Shown here: positions 47,070 through 55,426 of the stretch, piece after piece
Layout: each line of letters begins with the position of its first letter
How positions within the stretch are numbered: the first letter of the stretch is position 1
Assembly (NCBI RefSeq): GCF_004353905.1
Contig: NZ_SMOD01000003.1
Location: forward strand, 310,001 to 374,000
DNA: 64,000 nucleotides
From: Paraburkholderia guartelaensis
GTDB lineage: Bacteria; Pseudomonadota; Gammaproteobacteria; Burkholderiales; Burkholderiaceae
Reading direction: 5' to 3'
Translations under genes and position numbers: made by a program
The notes under the pieces: generated by a model
Database searches by the model: none
Told to the model about the DNA's origin: nothing
What the model saw: only the letters and a program-made list of their open reading frames with translations

Positions 47070-47109
47070 GGTGTTTATCTCCTGGGGTTAGCGTCGTTGG
47101 GACAATGAA

Positions 47110-47358
47110 TTAGCTGCCGCGGTACAGCTGCTGGATCGCTGCGAGCTGGCCGTCGTGCTGCGCCTGAACCAGTTCCTGGCGAACCTGTGCACGCGTGATC
47201 TTTGCGTTCGCCGCATTGCTGGCGGGCATCCATGCCTGGCTTTGTTGAACCGTCGGTTGTGCAGCGCTCGACTGAGCGGGCATGGCAGCGAAGACCGGAG
47301 CGGCGGTGAGGACTGCGGCGCTGGCGGCAAAGGCGAGGGCGAGCTTCGAGACGTTCAT
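47110..47358 (-). CDS. Short DUF4148-like exported protein
   Basis: An 82-residue protein with signal peptide (ending APVFAAMP) and a TRAQVRQELVQAQHDGQLAAIQQLYRG tail that matches the DUF4148 TRAEVKAELVQLQ core. It is shorter than the paralogues at 44929 and 54138 and lacks the GLGPIYAHS end. Followed by ohr, likely in one transcript; preceded by GATACA promoter C. Confidence 0.85.
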   Translation of the reverse strand: MNVSKLALAFAASAAVLTAAPVFAAMPAQSSAAQPTVQQSQAWMPASNAANAKITRAQVRQELVQAQHDGQLAAIQQLYRGS

Positions 47359-47420
47359 GACTTTCTCCTGGGAAGGGTTTGGAAATCCGTCCGGTCATCA
47401 GCAAGTTCCGGCGTTGATGC

Positions 47421-47512
47421 ATTAAAACCACCGGACGTATCTGCTGTGTTTCATGAACGCCGCGTTTTGCAAGGGTATGTGTCTGTGGCCGGCGCTTATA
47501 CATTGCGATACA
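47421..47512 (-). promoter_or_regulatory. GATACA-type promoter C (DUF4148-ohr)
   Basis: Minus strand: TGTATC (from 47512) N4 TGTATA (from 47502), 71 bp on GATACG (from 47441), with GAAACA 11 bp before it, and TTTAAT (47426-47421) 15 bp after it as the -10. Drives the DUF4148 and ohr genes. Confidence 0.65.
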
Positions 47513-47601
47513 AACGCGCCGCTCGTGCAATCCCGCTCGCGCCGAATCGATCCTGCCACGCCGCTATTTTTTTGATTCGTTTTGTGTACGCGCTCGCAGC
47601 A

Positions 47602-47643
47602 GACACATTGGGATACATGGCGCTTTTCCTGCCCGGTTATAAA
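47602..47643 (+). promoter_or_regulatory. GATACA-type promoter F (hydrolase, type 2)
   Basis: GACACA (47602) N4 GATACA (47612), then TATAAA at 47638-47643, 26 bp after the second half-site. Identical spacing to the histidine-kinase promoter at 34241. Lies 130 bases upstream of the Tat hydrolase. Confidence 0.6.
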
Positions 47644-47769
47644 TTCACCGGGGCGTTTGCCTGCCGCCGCGAGCGCGATCGACCGATTCGAGCGATCTGC
47701 TGCCGCCGGCTCATCAACGAGGCCAAGCCGTTCGGGCGCGGCCTGCATGCACAACAAGGAGAAGTGGTC

Positions 47770-48813
47770 ATGTCAGATCCCGTCAATGTCCGGCGCCGTC
47801 GCCTTCTCGGCACGTCGCTTGCCGGCCTCACGCTCGCGGACTTCGCATTCGGCGGCCTCGCGCACGCACAGTCGGCGGGCGGCACGGAAGGCAACACGCG
47901 CACGGGCAACGGCGTATCGTTCGGCCCGATCAAGCAGGTCAACGCGGGCCTGCTCAATGTGGGCTACGCCGAAGCGGGTCCGAAAAACGGCCCGGTGGTG
48001 ATCCTGCTGCATGGCTGGCCCTACGACATCAATAGCTATGTCGAGGTAGCGCCGATGCTGGCCGCGTCGGGCTATCGTGTGCTCGTGCCGTATCTGCGCG
48101 GCTACGGCAGCACGCGCATTGTCTCGGACGACACGCCGCGCAACGGCCAGCAGGCCGTCACCGCCGTCGATCTCATCGCGTTCATGGACGCCCTGAAGAT
48201 CGATCAGGCCGTTCTGGGCGGCTACGACTGGGGCGCGCGCACGGCGAACATCGTCGCGGCGCTGTGGCCCGAGCGCGTGAAGGGGATGGTCTCGGTGAGC
48301 GGCTATCTGATCGGCAGCCAGGAGGCGAACCGCAAGCCGCTGCCACCGCAAGCCGAGCTGCAATGGTGGTACCAGTTCTACTTCTCGACCGAGCGTGGCG
48401 CGCAAGGCTATGCCGCAAATCGCGACGCGTTCAACAAGCTGATCTGGCAACTCGCCTCGCCGAAGTGGAATTTCGACGACGCGACCTACGAGCGCAGCGC
48501 CGCGTCCTTCCAGAATCCGGACCACGTGGCCATCGTGATCTCCAATTACCGCTGGCGCCTCGGGCTCGTACAGGGCGAAGCGAAGTACGACAGCCTCGAG
48601 CAGCGTCTCGCTGCCGCGCCGCCCATCACCGTGCCGACCATCACGCTCGAAGGCGACGCCAACGGCGCGCCGCATCCCGCGCCGGCCGCATACGCGAAGA
48701 AGTTCACGGGCAAGTATCTGCATCGCAATCTCGACGGCGGCATCGGCCACAATCTTCCGCAGGAAGCGCCCAAGGAGTTCGCGCAGGCCATCCTGCAAGT
48801 CACGCATCTGTGA
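47770..48813 (+). CDS. Tat-exported alpha/beta hydrolase (epoxide-hydrolase-like)
   Basis: A 347-residue protein with a Tat signal (RRRRLLGTSLAGL) and cleavage near AHAQ. The nucleophile is Asp153 in GGYDWGAR, the oxyanion site is LLHGWPYDINSY and the His is in GGIGHNLPQEAP. Export through Tat suggests it folds in the cytoplasm before acting in the periplasm. AAGGAG lies seven bases upstream. It is followed by a P460 cytochrome gene 11 bases on; they are one operon. Confidence 0.88.
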   Translation: MSDPVNVRRRRLLGTSLAGLTLADFAFGGLAHAQSAGGTEGNTRTGNGVSFGPIKQVNAGLLNVGYAEAGPKNGPVVILLHGWPYDINSYVEVAPMLAASGYRVLVPYLRGYGSTRIVSDDTPRNGQQAVTAVDLIAFMDALKIDQAVLGGYDWGARTANIVAALWPERVKGMVSVSGYLIGSQEANRKPLPPQAELQWWYQFYFSTERGAQGYAANRDAFNKLIWQLASPKWNFDDATYERSAASFQNPDHVAIVISNYRWRLGLVQGEAKYDSLEQRLAAAPPITVPTITLEGDANGAPHPAPAAYAKKFTGKYLHRNLDGGIGHNLPQEAPKEFAQAILQVTHL

Positions 48814-48824
48814 CGGGGGCCGCG

Positions 48825-49352
48825 ATGCAAGCAAGTTTTCTCAAGCATCGCGCGCCCGTCGCGCTCGCACTGCTCGCGGGTCTCGCACAGGGTCCCGCTG
48901 CGTGGGCCCAGCAAGGTACGCAAGCGCCGGGGCAAGCCGCATCGCCGATCTACGGCGTGACGATTCCGCCCGGCTACCGCAAGTGGGAAATGATCGCGCC
49001 GGCCGAGGAGGCCGCGCCGCTCGACGAACTACGCGTGGTGCTCGGCAATCCGGTTGCGATCAAGGCGATCGAGAACGCGACGCTGCCGTATCCTGACGGC
49101 ACGATCCTCGTGAAGCTTGCGTACAAGCGTAAGCAGTCCGATGATTTCGGGCCGGCCACGGTGCCGGGCCAGCCCACGACGGTGCAGGTCATGGTGAAGG
49201 ACTCGCGCCGCTATGCATCGACGGGCGGTTGGGGGTATGGGCGCTTCATCAATGGCGTGCCGGCCAACGAGGCGCAGCATCAAACGTGTTTTGCGTGCCA
49301 CGCTTCGAAGGTGAAGGATCGCGACTACGTGTTTACGCGGTTCGCGCCTTGA
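48825..49352 (+). CDS. Cytochrome P460-domain periplasmic c-type hemoprotein
   Basis: A 175-residue exported protein with signal (ending AAWAQQ) and a single heme-attachment site Cys155-Phe-Ala-Cys158-His159 near the C-terminus, in HQTCFACHASKVKDRDYVFTRF, and the P460-like region ITIPPGYRKWEMI. P460 proteins oxidise hydroxylamine in some species; more generally they bind heme with an unusual Lys link. Electron transfer or peroxide chemistry in the periplasm is likely. It follows the Tat hydrolase. Confidence 0.85.
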   Translation: MQASFLKHRAPVALALLAGLAQGPAAWAQQGTQAPGQAASPIYGVTIPPGYRKWEMIAPAEEAAPLDELRVVLGNPVAIKAIENATLPYPDGTILVKLAYKRKQSDDFGPATVPGQPTTVQVMVKDSRRYASTGGWGYGRFINGVPANEAQHQTCFACHASKVKDRDYVFTRFAP

Positions 49353-49427
49353 CAGGGTGCAGGGGCTCCTGATTCAGGATTGGTGACATAATCCCGCAGT
49401 CGTCGTCAAACTGATCGGGAGAGCCCC

Positions 49428-49835
49428 ATGCAGCGGACGTACCGTGGAAGTTGCCATTGCCAGTCGGTGAAGTTCGAAGCCCTAATCGATTTCAGCAAGG
49501 GCACGGGAAAATGCAACTGCAGTTTCTGCGGAAGACTCCGGCTCTGGCTCGTCCAGGTTCACCCGGAAGCCTTCGTTCTACTCTCGGGCGAAAACGATCT
49601 CACGCATTACGAAGGGAAGAACCCGGTTGCTCATCATCCGTTCTGCAAACACTGCGGCGTGCATGTATTCGACCGCGTCGATATGCCGAACGGAACGGGC
49701 TACCCCTATATCAACGTGAATATCATGTGCATCGACGACTTCGACCTGAACGAAGCCCTCGACGCACCGATCTACTATGCCAACGGTCTCGCGAATGACT
49801 GGGGCAATCCACCTCGGGAAACGCGGCACCTTTGA
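49428..49835 (+). CDS. GFA-family zinc protein
   Basis: A 135-residue GFA/CENP-V protein. Zn ligands in GSCHCQSVKFE, KCNCSFCGR and FCKHCGVHVF. Ends six bases before the convergent GFA gene at 49841. GAGAG precedes the ATG. Confidence 0.9.
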   Translation: MQRTYRGSCHCQSVKFEALIDFSKGTGKCNCSFCGRLRLWLVQVHPEAFVLLSGENDLTHYEGKNPVAHHPFCKHCGVHVFDRVDMPNGTGYPYINVNIMCIDDFDLNEALDAPIYYANGLANDWGNPPRETRHL

Positions 49836-49840
49836 GTGTC

Positions 49841-50251
49841 TCAGGGCGCTCGTCCCGCATATTGAGCAACGCTGGGCCCGCGGGCGTCCAGTTGATGCCG
49901 TTCACACGTGAACTGTACGAATTCGGCATGGAATCGTGAGGGTTCATCGAGCGTGCCGGCGTAGATCGTCACGATATCCGGCGCATGCTGCGGTGTGCCA
50001 AAGAGCAGGCTGCCGCAATGGGCACAAAAATTTCGCGTGGTTGGCATGCCGCTGCCGCCGGTCATCGTGTAAGACCGGATTTCGCCTTCGAACGAGAATT
50101 CAGCCGCGCTCACGACGACCACCGGCAACCCGGCCGATCCTGAAGCGCGCTGGCAATCGCGGCAGTGACAAACGAGCTGCGCGAGCGATGCGCCGCGAGC
50201 GTTGTATTGCACCGCGCCACACAGGCAGCGGCCTTTCCAGGCCTTCGACAT
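49841..50251 (-). CDS. GFA-family zinc protein
   Basis: A 136-residue GFA protein (GRCLCGAVQY, CHCRDCQRASG, NFCAHCGSLLF). It differs from its convergent neighbour at 49428, so the two are not a recent tandem copy. The methyltransferase gene starts about 100 bases away, divergently. Confidence 0.9.
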   Translation of the reverse strand: MSKAWKGRCLCGAVQYNARGASLAQLVCHCRDCQRASGSAGLPVVVVSAAEFSFEGEIRSYTMTGGSGMPTTRNFCAHCGSLLFGTPQHAPDIVTIYAGTLDEPSRFHAEFVQFTCERHQLDARGPSVAQYAGRAP

Positions 50252-50350
50252 CGGTCTTCTCCCTCTTTCGGGTTCGCACGGAATATCGCATGGTACGCGC
50301 GTCGGAACGCGTATAGTCGGTCTCTTCGCTCGCGATTTCGAAGGGACAAC

Positions 50351-51091
50351 ATGGCGCAGAACATCTACGACGACCCGGAATTCCTCGCAGGCTACAGCCG
50401 GCTCCCGCGCCAGGTGCTGGGGCTGGAAGGCGCGCCCGAATGGCCGGCAATTCGCGCGCTGCTGCCGGATCTGCGCGGCAAACGCGTGGTCGATCTGGGT
50501 TGCGGCTTCGGCTGGGCTTCACGCTGGATGCGCGAGCAGGGCGCGGCCTCAGTGCTCGGCATCGACATTTCGCAGCGCATGATCGCGCGCTCGAGGGTGG
50601 ATACGACGGACCCCGCCGTTGAATACCGTATCGGCGATCTCGACACGCTGAGTCTGCCGTGCGAGGCGTTCGACCTCGTGTACAGCGCGCTGGCCTTTCA
50701 CTACGTGGCCGATTTCGCCCGCCTCGCGCACACCCTGCGCGGCGCGCTCGCAAGCACGGGCCAACTCGTCTTCACGATCGAGCATCCGGTTTACATGGCG
50801 GCGGCGAACCCGCACTGGATCAGCGGCGCAGCGAGCGACCAGCGGGGCCGCAAGACCTGGCCCGTCAATGGCTACGCCATGGAAGGCGAGCGTCGCACCG
50901 ACTGGTTCGTCAAGGGCGTGCTGAAATACCATCGAACGCTGGGCACCACGCTGAACACGCTGATCGACGCCGGGTTCCACATTCAGCGCGTGAATGAATT
51001 TGCGCCGACGCCCGGGCAGATTCAGCAAACGCCTGCATTGGCGGAGGAACTCGAACGTCCGATGCTGCTGATGGTATCGGCGAATACGTAG
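50351..51091 (+). CDS. SAM-dependent methyltransferase, class I
   Basis: A 246-residue methyltransferase. Motif I VVDLGCGFGWASRWM, motif II GIDISQRMIARSR, and the post-motif FDLVYSALAFHYVADFARL place it in the UbiE/Methyltransf_11 group. The start at 50351 has AAGGGA four bases upstream. Substrate unknown. Confidence 0.9.
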   Translation: MAQNIYDDPEFLAGYSRLPRQVLGLEGAPEWPAIRALLPDLRGKRVVDLGCGFGWASRWMREQGAASVLGIDISQRMIARSRVDTTDPAVEYRIGDLDTLSLPCEAFDLVYSALAFHYVADFARLAHTLRGALASTGQLVFTIEHPVYMAAANPHWISGAASDQRGRKTWPVNGYAMEGERRTDWFVKGVLKYHRTLGTTLNTLIDAGFHIQRVNEFAPTPGQIQQTPALAEELERPMLLMVSANT

Positions 51092-51141
51092 CGCCTCGTG
51101 ATCGCCGCCACCCCGCAAGCCGGAGCGGCGGCGCCAGTCGA

Positions 51142-51705
51142 TCAACCCTGCTTGCTCTGAATGCCCAGCAGATCGCGAACTTTCTGCTCGGTCTGCGCGT
51201 AATCGCCCTCGCCGAAGTGGGTATAAACGAGCTTGCCGTTCTGGTCGATGAGGTAGACCGCCGGCCAGTACTGATTGCCGTAGGCGTTCCACGTCGCGTA
51301 ACCGTTGTCCTGCGCGACAGGGTACGTGATGCCGTACTGCTTGATCGCCTTCTGCAGGTTGCCGGTGTCGCGCTCGAACGAATATTCGGGCGTATGCACG
51401 CCGACCACCACGAGACCCTTGTCGCGATAGCGCGCGTCCAGCTCCTTGATGTGCGGGATCGTGTGCACGCAGTTGATGCAGTCGAAGGTCCAGAAGTCGA
51501 CGAGCACGACCTTGCCGTGCAACTGCTTGAGGTCGAGCGGCGGGCTGTTGAGCCAGTTGTTGATGCCGGTGAAGTTGGGCGCCTGCGCGCCGGTTTGCAG
51601 CGCTGCCGATCCGCCCGACGGCGATTCGCCCGAGGCGTACGCGGCGAGCCCGGCGGTGGCGGCGAGGCCGATGGCAACAGCGGCTATCTTGAGACGAGAG
51701 ATCAT
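51142..51705 (-). CDS. TlpA/DsbE-like thioredoxin-fold protein
   Basis: A 187-residue periplasmic thioredoxin-fold protein: signal/TM at 5-22, Cys76 and Cys79 in FDCINCVHTIP, and GVHTPEYSFERDTGNLQKAI. It closely resembles the TlpA domain of the divergent DipZ-like protein (CINC, HTPEFGFEHDTGNVKRA). AAGGAG precedes ATG 51705. Preceded by GATACA promoter D. Confidence 0.9.
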   Translation of the reverse strand: MISRLKIAAVAIGLAATAGLAAYASGESPSGGSAALQTGAQAPNFTGINNWLNSPPLDLKQLHGKVVLVDFWTFDCINCVHTIPHIKELDARYRDKGLVVVGVHTPEYSFERDTGNLQKAIKQYGITYPVAQDNGYATWNAYGNQYWPAVYLIDQNGKLVYTHFGEGDYAQTEQKVRDLLGIQSKQG

Positions 51706-51735
51706 GACGGTTCTCCTTGTTTGGACGACGAGCGT

Positions 51736-51828
51736 ATTGGAACGCTCCCACGTATCTGGCTCGTGTCCCGCTGGCGGCACTGTTGAAACGTAGTGTGTCG
51801 CCGCCGGGGCGCGATACGTAGCGATACA
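51736..51828 (-). promoter_or_regulatory. GATACA-type promoter D (tlpA-like)
   Basis: Minus strand: TGTATC (from 51828) N4 CGTATC (from 51818), 72 bp on GATACG (from 51756), with GACACG 11 bp before it, and TCCAAT (51741-51736) 15 bp after it as the -10. Confidence 0.65.
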
Positions 51829-51893
51829 AATCGTCCACTGCGCGTCCACTGCGCGTCCGCCTCGCGCGCGCCGTTGCTCGCGTTGCGCGTGTT

Positions 51894-51986
51894 TGTATCC
51901 GCATGTATCCAACCGCTCTCGCGATACACGCGGATGCACGACGCACGCCTTCCAGACATTCCCCGGATACATGCCCGCGCTGAAAT
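51894..51986 (+). promoter_or_regulatory. GATACA-type promoter E (dipZ-like)
   Basis: TGTATC (51894) N4 TGTATC (51904), 72 bp on GATACA (51966), with GACATT 11 bp before it, and TGAAAT (51981-51986) 15 bp after it. Divergent from promoter D; the two share the 200-base gap. Confidence 0.65.
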
Positions 51987-52031
51987 ACGCCACATGGCAA
52001 GTCCGCCGACATTCGTCTGGAGACCGAACTC

Positions 52032-53864
52032 ATGTTACTCATCGTCATCGCATTCGTGGGCGGTGCGTTCACCGTCCTGAGCCCCTGCATCCTGCCGGTC
52101 GTGCCGTTCGTGTTCGCGCGTTCCGAAGAACCCTTTCTGACTGGCCGGCTGCCCATGCTGCTCGGCCTCGCGCTCACGTTCGCGCTGCTGACGGGGCTCG
52201 GCGCCGCCGGCCTGAACGGCGCGGCGCAACTGAGCGAGTACGGCCGCTGGATCGCGCTCGGGCTCTTTGCGCTGTTCGGCGCGGCGCTGCTCTTTCCCGC
52301 GCTCGCCACGCGCCTCTCCGGCCCGCTCACGGCGCTCGCCGACCGCTTCATGGCGCGTTCGCAGGACGATGGCGCGTCGCGCCGCATCGGCTCCGCCGTG
52401 CTGCTCGGCGCCGCCACGGGCCTGCTGTGGGCGCCGTGCGCCGGGCCGATCCTCGGTCTCATCATCACCGGCGCGGCCCGCCACGGCGTGACCTGGCAGA
52501 CGTGGGCCGCGCTCGCGGCCTATGCCGTGGGCGCAGCCAGTTCGCTCGCGGTGGTGGCGGGGCTCGGCCATCGCGCCATGGCCGCGCTCAAGCGCTCGCT
52601 CGGCGTGGGCGAGCATGTGCGGCGCGCGATGGGTGCGCTCGTGCTCCTCACGGTCGGCGCGATCGCGCTGGGCGTGGATACGCGCCTGCTTGCGCTGGTG
52701 CCGGGCGCGCCGACCAATGGCGTGGAAGCGCGCCTCGTCGATCTGCTTGCGAGCCCCGCTACGGCACGGCAAGCGCCGCGCGCAGAGCCGACGCGTCAGG
52801 AGGAGCGGCAAGCCCAGGCGCGTCCAGCGGTGCAGGACGAATCAGCGGCTCACATCGTGCGCGTGTCGATGCCGGCCCCGGCGCCCGCCGTCGATCTTCC
52901 CGTGGAAGGCCGCCTGCCCGCGCTCGACGGCGCGAACGCGTGGCTCAATTCCGCGCCCCTCACGCCCGAAGCGCTGCGCGGCAAGGTCGTGCTGGTCAAC
53001 TTCTGGACCTATTCGTGCATCAACTGCCTGCGGACCCTGCCGTATCTGAAGACGTGGGCCGACCGTTACCGCAACGACGGCCTTGTCGTGATCGGTGTGC
53101 ACACGCCGGAATTCGGCTTCGAGCATGACACGGGCAACGTCAAGCGGGCATTGGCCAACCTGGACATCCGCTATCCCGTTGCCGTGGACAGCGACTACCG
53201 CATCTGGAACGCCTTCGGCAACCAGTACTGGCCGGCGTTCTATCTCGTTGATGCACAGGGGCGCGTGCGCTATCACCACTTCGGCGAAGGCGACTACGCG
53301 CAGGCCGAGCAGGCGATCCAGCAACTGCTGGCCGACAACGGCCACGCCGCGCCCGCCGCCACGCCGACAGCACCGCAGTCGAGCGGCGCGTTGGCTCCCG
53401 CGGATCAACGCGACATCGGCTCGGGCGAGACGTACGTGGGGTATCGCGAGGCGCAGGGCAATGCGAACACGGAGCGCGTGCAGGCCGACACGGTCGCCGC
53501 GTACACCTTGCCGGGGCAGCTCGGCTTGAACCAGTGGGCGTTCGGCGGGCAGTGGAACGTGGGCGCCGAGTCCGCCGTGGCGGGTGCGCCGCAGGCGAGC
53601 ATTGCCTATCGCTTCCATGCGCGCGACCTGCATCTGGTGCTCGCGCCGACCGCCGACGGCAAGCCCGTGCGCTTTCGCATCAGCATCGACGGCGCGCCGC
53701 CAGGAGCCGCGCACGGCGCAGATGTCGCAGCGGACGGCACCGGCGTCGCCACGAGCGCCCGCCTGTACCAGCTCGTGCGGCAGTCCGGCCGCATTGGGGA
53801 TCACACCTTCGAGATCCGCTTTCTCGATCCGGGCGCGCACGTCTACAGCTTCACGTTCGGCTGA
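52032..53864 (+). CDS. DipZ-like fusion: CcdA membrane domain, TlpA domain, C-terminal beta domain
   Basis: A 610-residue protein. Residues 1-215 are a CcdA/DsbD electron-carrier membrane domain with Cys19 (LSPCILP) and Cys136 (WAPCAGP). Residues 285-450 are a TlpA-type thioredoxin domain with Cys329-Ile-Asn-Cys332. Residues about 460-610 form a beta-rich domain (HLVLAPTADGKPVRFRISIDG) like the carbohydrate-binding-like end of M. tuberculosis DipZ. It should take electrons from cytoplasmic thioredoxin and reduce a periplasmic partner; the stand-alone TlpA next door is a candidate. Confidence 0.92.
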   Translation: MLLIVIAFVGGAFTVLSPCILPVVPFVFARSEEPFLTGRLPMLLGLALTFALLTGLGAAGLNGAAQLSEYGRWIALGLFALFGAALLFPALATRLSGPLTALADRFMARSQDDGASRRIGSAVLLGAATGLLWAPCAGPILGLIITGAARHGVTWQTWAALAAYAVGAASSLAVVAGLGHRAMAALKRSLGVGEHVRRAMGALVLLTVGAIALGVDTRLLALVPGAPTNGVEARLVDLLASPATARQAPRAEPTRQEERQAQARPAVQDESAAHIVRVSMPAPAPAVDLPVEGRLPALDGANAWLNSAPLTPEALRGKVVLVNFWTYSCINCLRTLPYLKTWADRYRNDGLVVIGVHTPEFGFEHDTGNVKRALANLDIRYPVAVDSDYRIWNAFGNQYWPAFYLVDAQGRVRYHHFGEGDYAQAEQAIQQLLADNGHAAPAATPTAPQSSGALAPADQRDIGSGETYVGYREAQGNANTERVQADTVAAYTLPGQLGLNQWAFGGQWNVGAESAVAGAPQASIAYRFHARDLHLVLAPTADGKPVRFRISIDGAPPGAAHGADVAADGTGVATSARLYQLVRQSGRIGDHTFEIRFLDPGAHVYSFTFG

Positions 53865-53953
53865 TACGCGCAATGCCACGCCGCGCCGCCGTGCCCTCGC
53901 GGGCCGGCGGCGTTTGCGTTACGGCCCGCGCCGCGCATCGCGGGGGGGCTTTT

Positions 53954-54046
53954 TGTAGCGCAATGTATCTGCGCGCAATTCGGACACGTTCATATGCAAA
54001 CCGCGCCCCAAATGGAAACACGGCAGATACATCCGGACGTTCAAAT
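53954..54046 (+). promoter_or_regulatory. GATACA-type promoter B (DUF4148 and hydrolase)
   Basis: TGTAGC (53954) N4 TGTATC (53964), 72 bp on GATACA (54026), with GAAACA 11 bp before it, and TCAAAT (54041-54046) 15 bp after it. A further GATACAC lies at 54063, 37 bp from the proximal half-site (38 in promoter A). Confidence 0.65.
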
Positions 54047-54137
54047 ACACCTACGCCAGCTCGATACACCACTCGCGCTGAACTGAACCCGGTTTGAACC
54101 CGATCGCTGTCTACCTCATTCCTCTTTGGAGAACGTC

Positions 54138-54503
54138 ATGAAAGCCCTCAAGCTCCTCGCCCTTGCTGCTCTTGCCGCCGCCCCGGTTCTGTCGTTCGCT
54201 CAGTCGAACGAGCCCGTCACCCGTGCGCAGGTGCGCGCCGAACTCGTGCGGCTGCAGAAAGCCGGCTACAACCCGGCCGCCGACGAAACCCAATACCCGC
54301 GCAACATCCAGGCCGCGCTGGCGCGCGTGGAAGCCACGCAGGTCGCGCAGCAAGCCGCTTCGTCGTCGTATGGCGGTGTGGCGGACGGTTCGTCCGATGC
54401 GTCCGCTCCGCGCAAGCCGCATCACGCCATGAACGGCACGAACGCCGCACGCGCCGCGCAGGACGATATCCCCGGCCTCGGCCCGATCTACGCGCATTCG
54501 TAA
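54138..54503 (+). CDS. DUF4148-family exported protein
   Basis: A 121-residue paralogue of the 44929 protein: signal ending SFAQSNE, core PVTRAQVRAELVRLQKAGYNP and the same GLGPIYAHS end. TTTGGAG lies seven bases before ATG 54138. Followed after 51 bases by a secreted hydrolase gene; probably one transcript from promoter B. Confidence 0.9.
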   Translation: MKALKLLALAALAAAPVLSFAQSNEPVTRAQVRAELVRLQKAGYNPAADETQYPRNIQAALARVEATQVAQQAASSSYGGVADGSSDASAPRKPHHAMNGTNAARAAQDDIPGLGPIYAHS

Positions 54504-54554
54504 TCCGCCTTTCCCGACCCACCGAACGACCCGATAAGAGAAGAGAGAAAAACG

Positions 54555-55340
54555 ATGGCTTCGATCAAGCAGATTTTCACGTCCGTGGCGCTCCTCGGCG
54601 GCCTCTTCGCGCTGCAAGCGGCGCATGCCGCGCCGCCGCAGGACCTGAAAGGCACCAACGTCGTGCTGGTGCACGGCGCGTTCGCCGACGGCTCCAGCTG
54701 GAACCGCGTGATTCCGCTACTCGAAGCGCGCGGCCTGCACGTCGTAGCCGTGCAGAACCCGCTCAGCTCGCTCGCCGACGACACGGCCGCGACGAAGCGT
54801 GTGATCGAGCAGCAGAAGGGCCCGGTGGTGCTGGTCGGCCACTCGTGGGCGGGCGTCGTGATCAGCGAAGCGGGCAACGACGAGAAGGTGAAGTCGCTCG
54901 TATACGTGGCGGCCTTCGCGCCCGACAACGGCCAGTCGATCGCCGATATCACGCAGGGCCAGCCGGACGCGCCCTGGGCGAGCGAACTGCGCAAGGACTC
55001 GGCCGGCTACCTGACGCTCTCCGACAAGGCGATTCGCCAGGACTTCGCACCTGACTTGCCGCCCGCGCAGCAACGCATCGTGGCGGCCACCCAGGGCCCG
55101 TGGTTCAGCGGCGCGCTCTCGCAGAAGGTCACGCAGGCCGCGTGGCACGACAAGCCTTCGTATTTCGTCGTGACGGCGCGCGACCGCATGATCGACCCCG
55201 CGCTGCAGGAATCGATGGCGAAGCATATCGGCGCCAAGGTGACGCGCGTGAACGGCAGCCACGTCTCGATGCTGAGCCAGCCGAAGGCCGTGGCCGACGC
55301 GATCATCGACGCGGCGGAACACGCGCAGGACGCCAGGTAA
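54555..55340 (+). CDS. Exported alpha/beta hydrolase (Ser nucleophile)
   Basis: A 261-residue protein with signal peptide (ending AHAAPP), oxyanion segment VLVHGAFADGSSWNRV, nucleophile Ser97 in GHSWAG and C-terminal His in VNGSHVSMLSQP. It belongs to the small esterase/MhpC-like group often annotated as an alpha/beta fold hydrolase. It is co-directional with the DUF4148 gene before it. Confidence 0.88.
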   Translation: MASIKQIFTSVALLGGLFALQAAHAAPPQDLKGTNVVLVHGAFADGSSWNRVIPLLEARGLHVVAVQNPLSSLADDTAATKRVIEQQKGPVVLVGHSWAGVVISEAGNDEKVKSLVYVAAFAPDNGQSIADITQGQPDAPWASELRKDSAGYLTLSDKAIRQDFAPDLPPAQQRIVAATQGPWFSGALSQKVTQAAWHDKPSYFVVTARDRMIDPALQESMAKHIGAKVTRVNGSHVSMLSQPKAVADAIIDAAEHAQDAR

Positions 55341-55351
55341 CCGGCCCGCAA

Positions 55352-55388
55352 CGGCCGCGCGGTGGAAGCGCTTCCACCTGCGCGGCCG
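55352..55388 (+). terminator. GC-rich hairpin after the exported hydrolase
   Basis: CGGCCGCGC pairs with GCGCGGCCG around an internal GTGGAAGC/GCTTCCAC palindrome. It has no T-run. Plausible transcript end between hydrolase and MFS genes. Confidence 0.55.
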
Positions 55389-55426
55389 CTCGCCTGCCGC
55401 CGACATCGCACCCGAGGAGCACCTGA

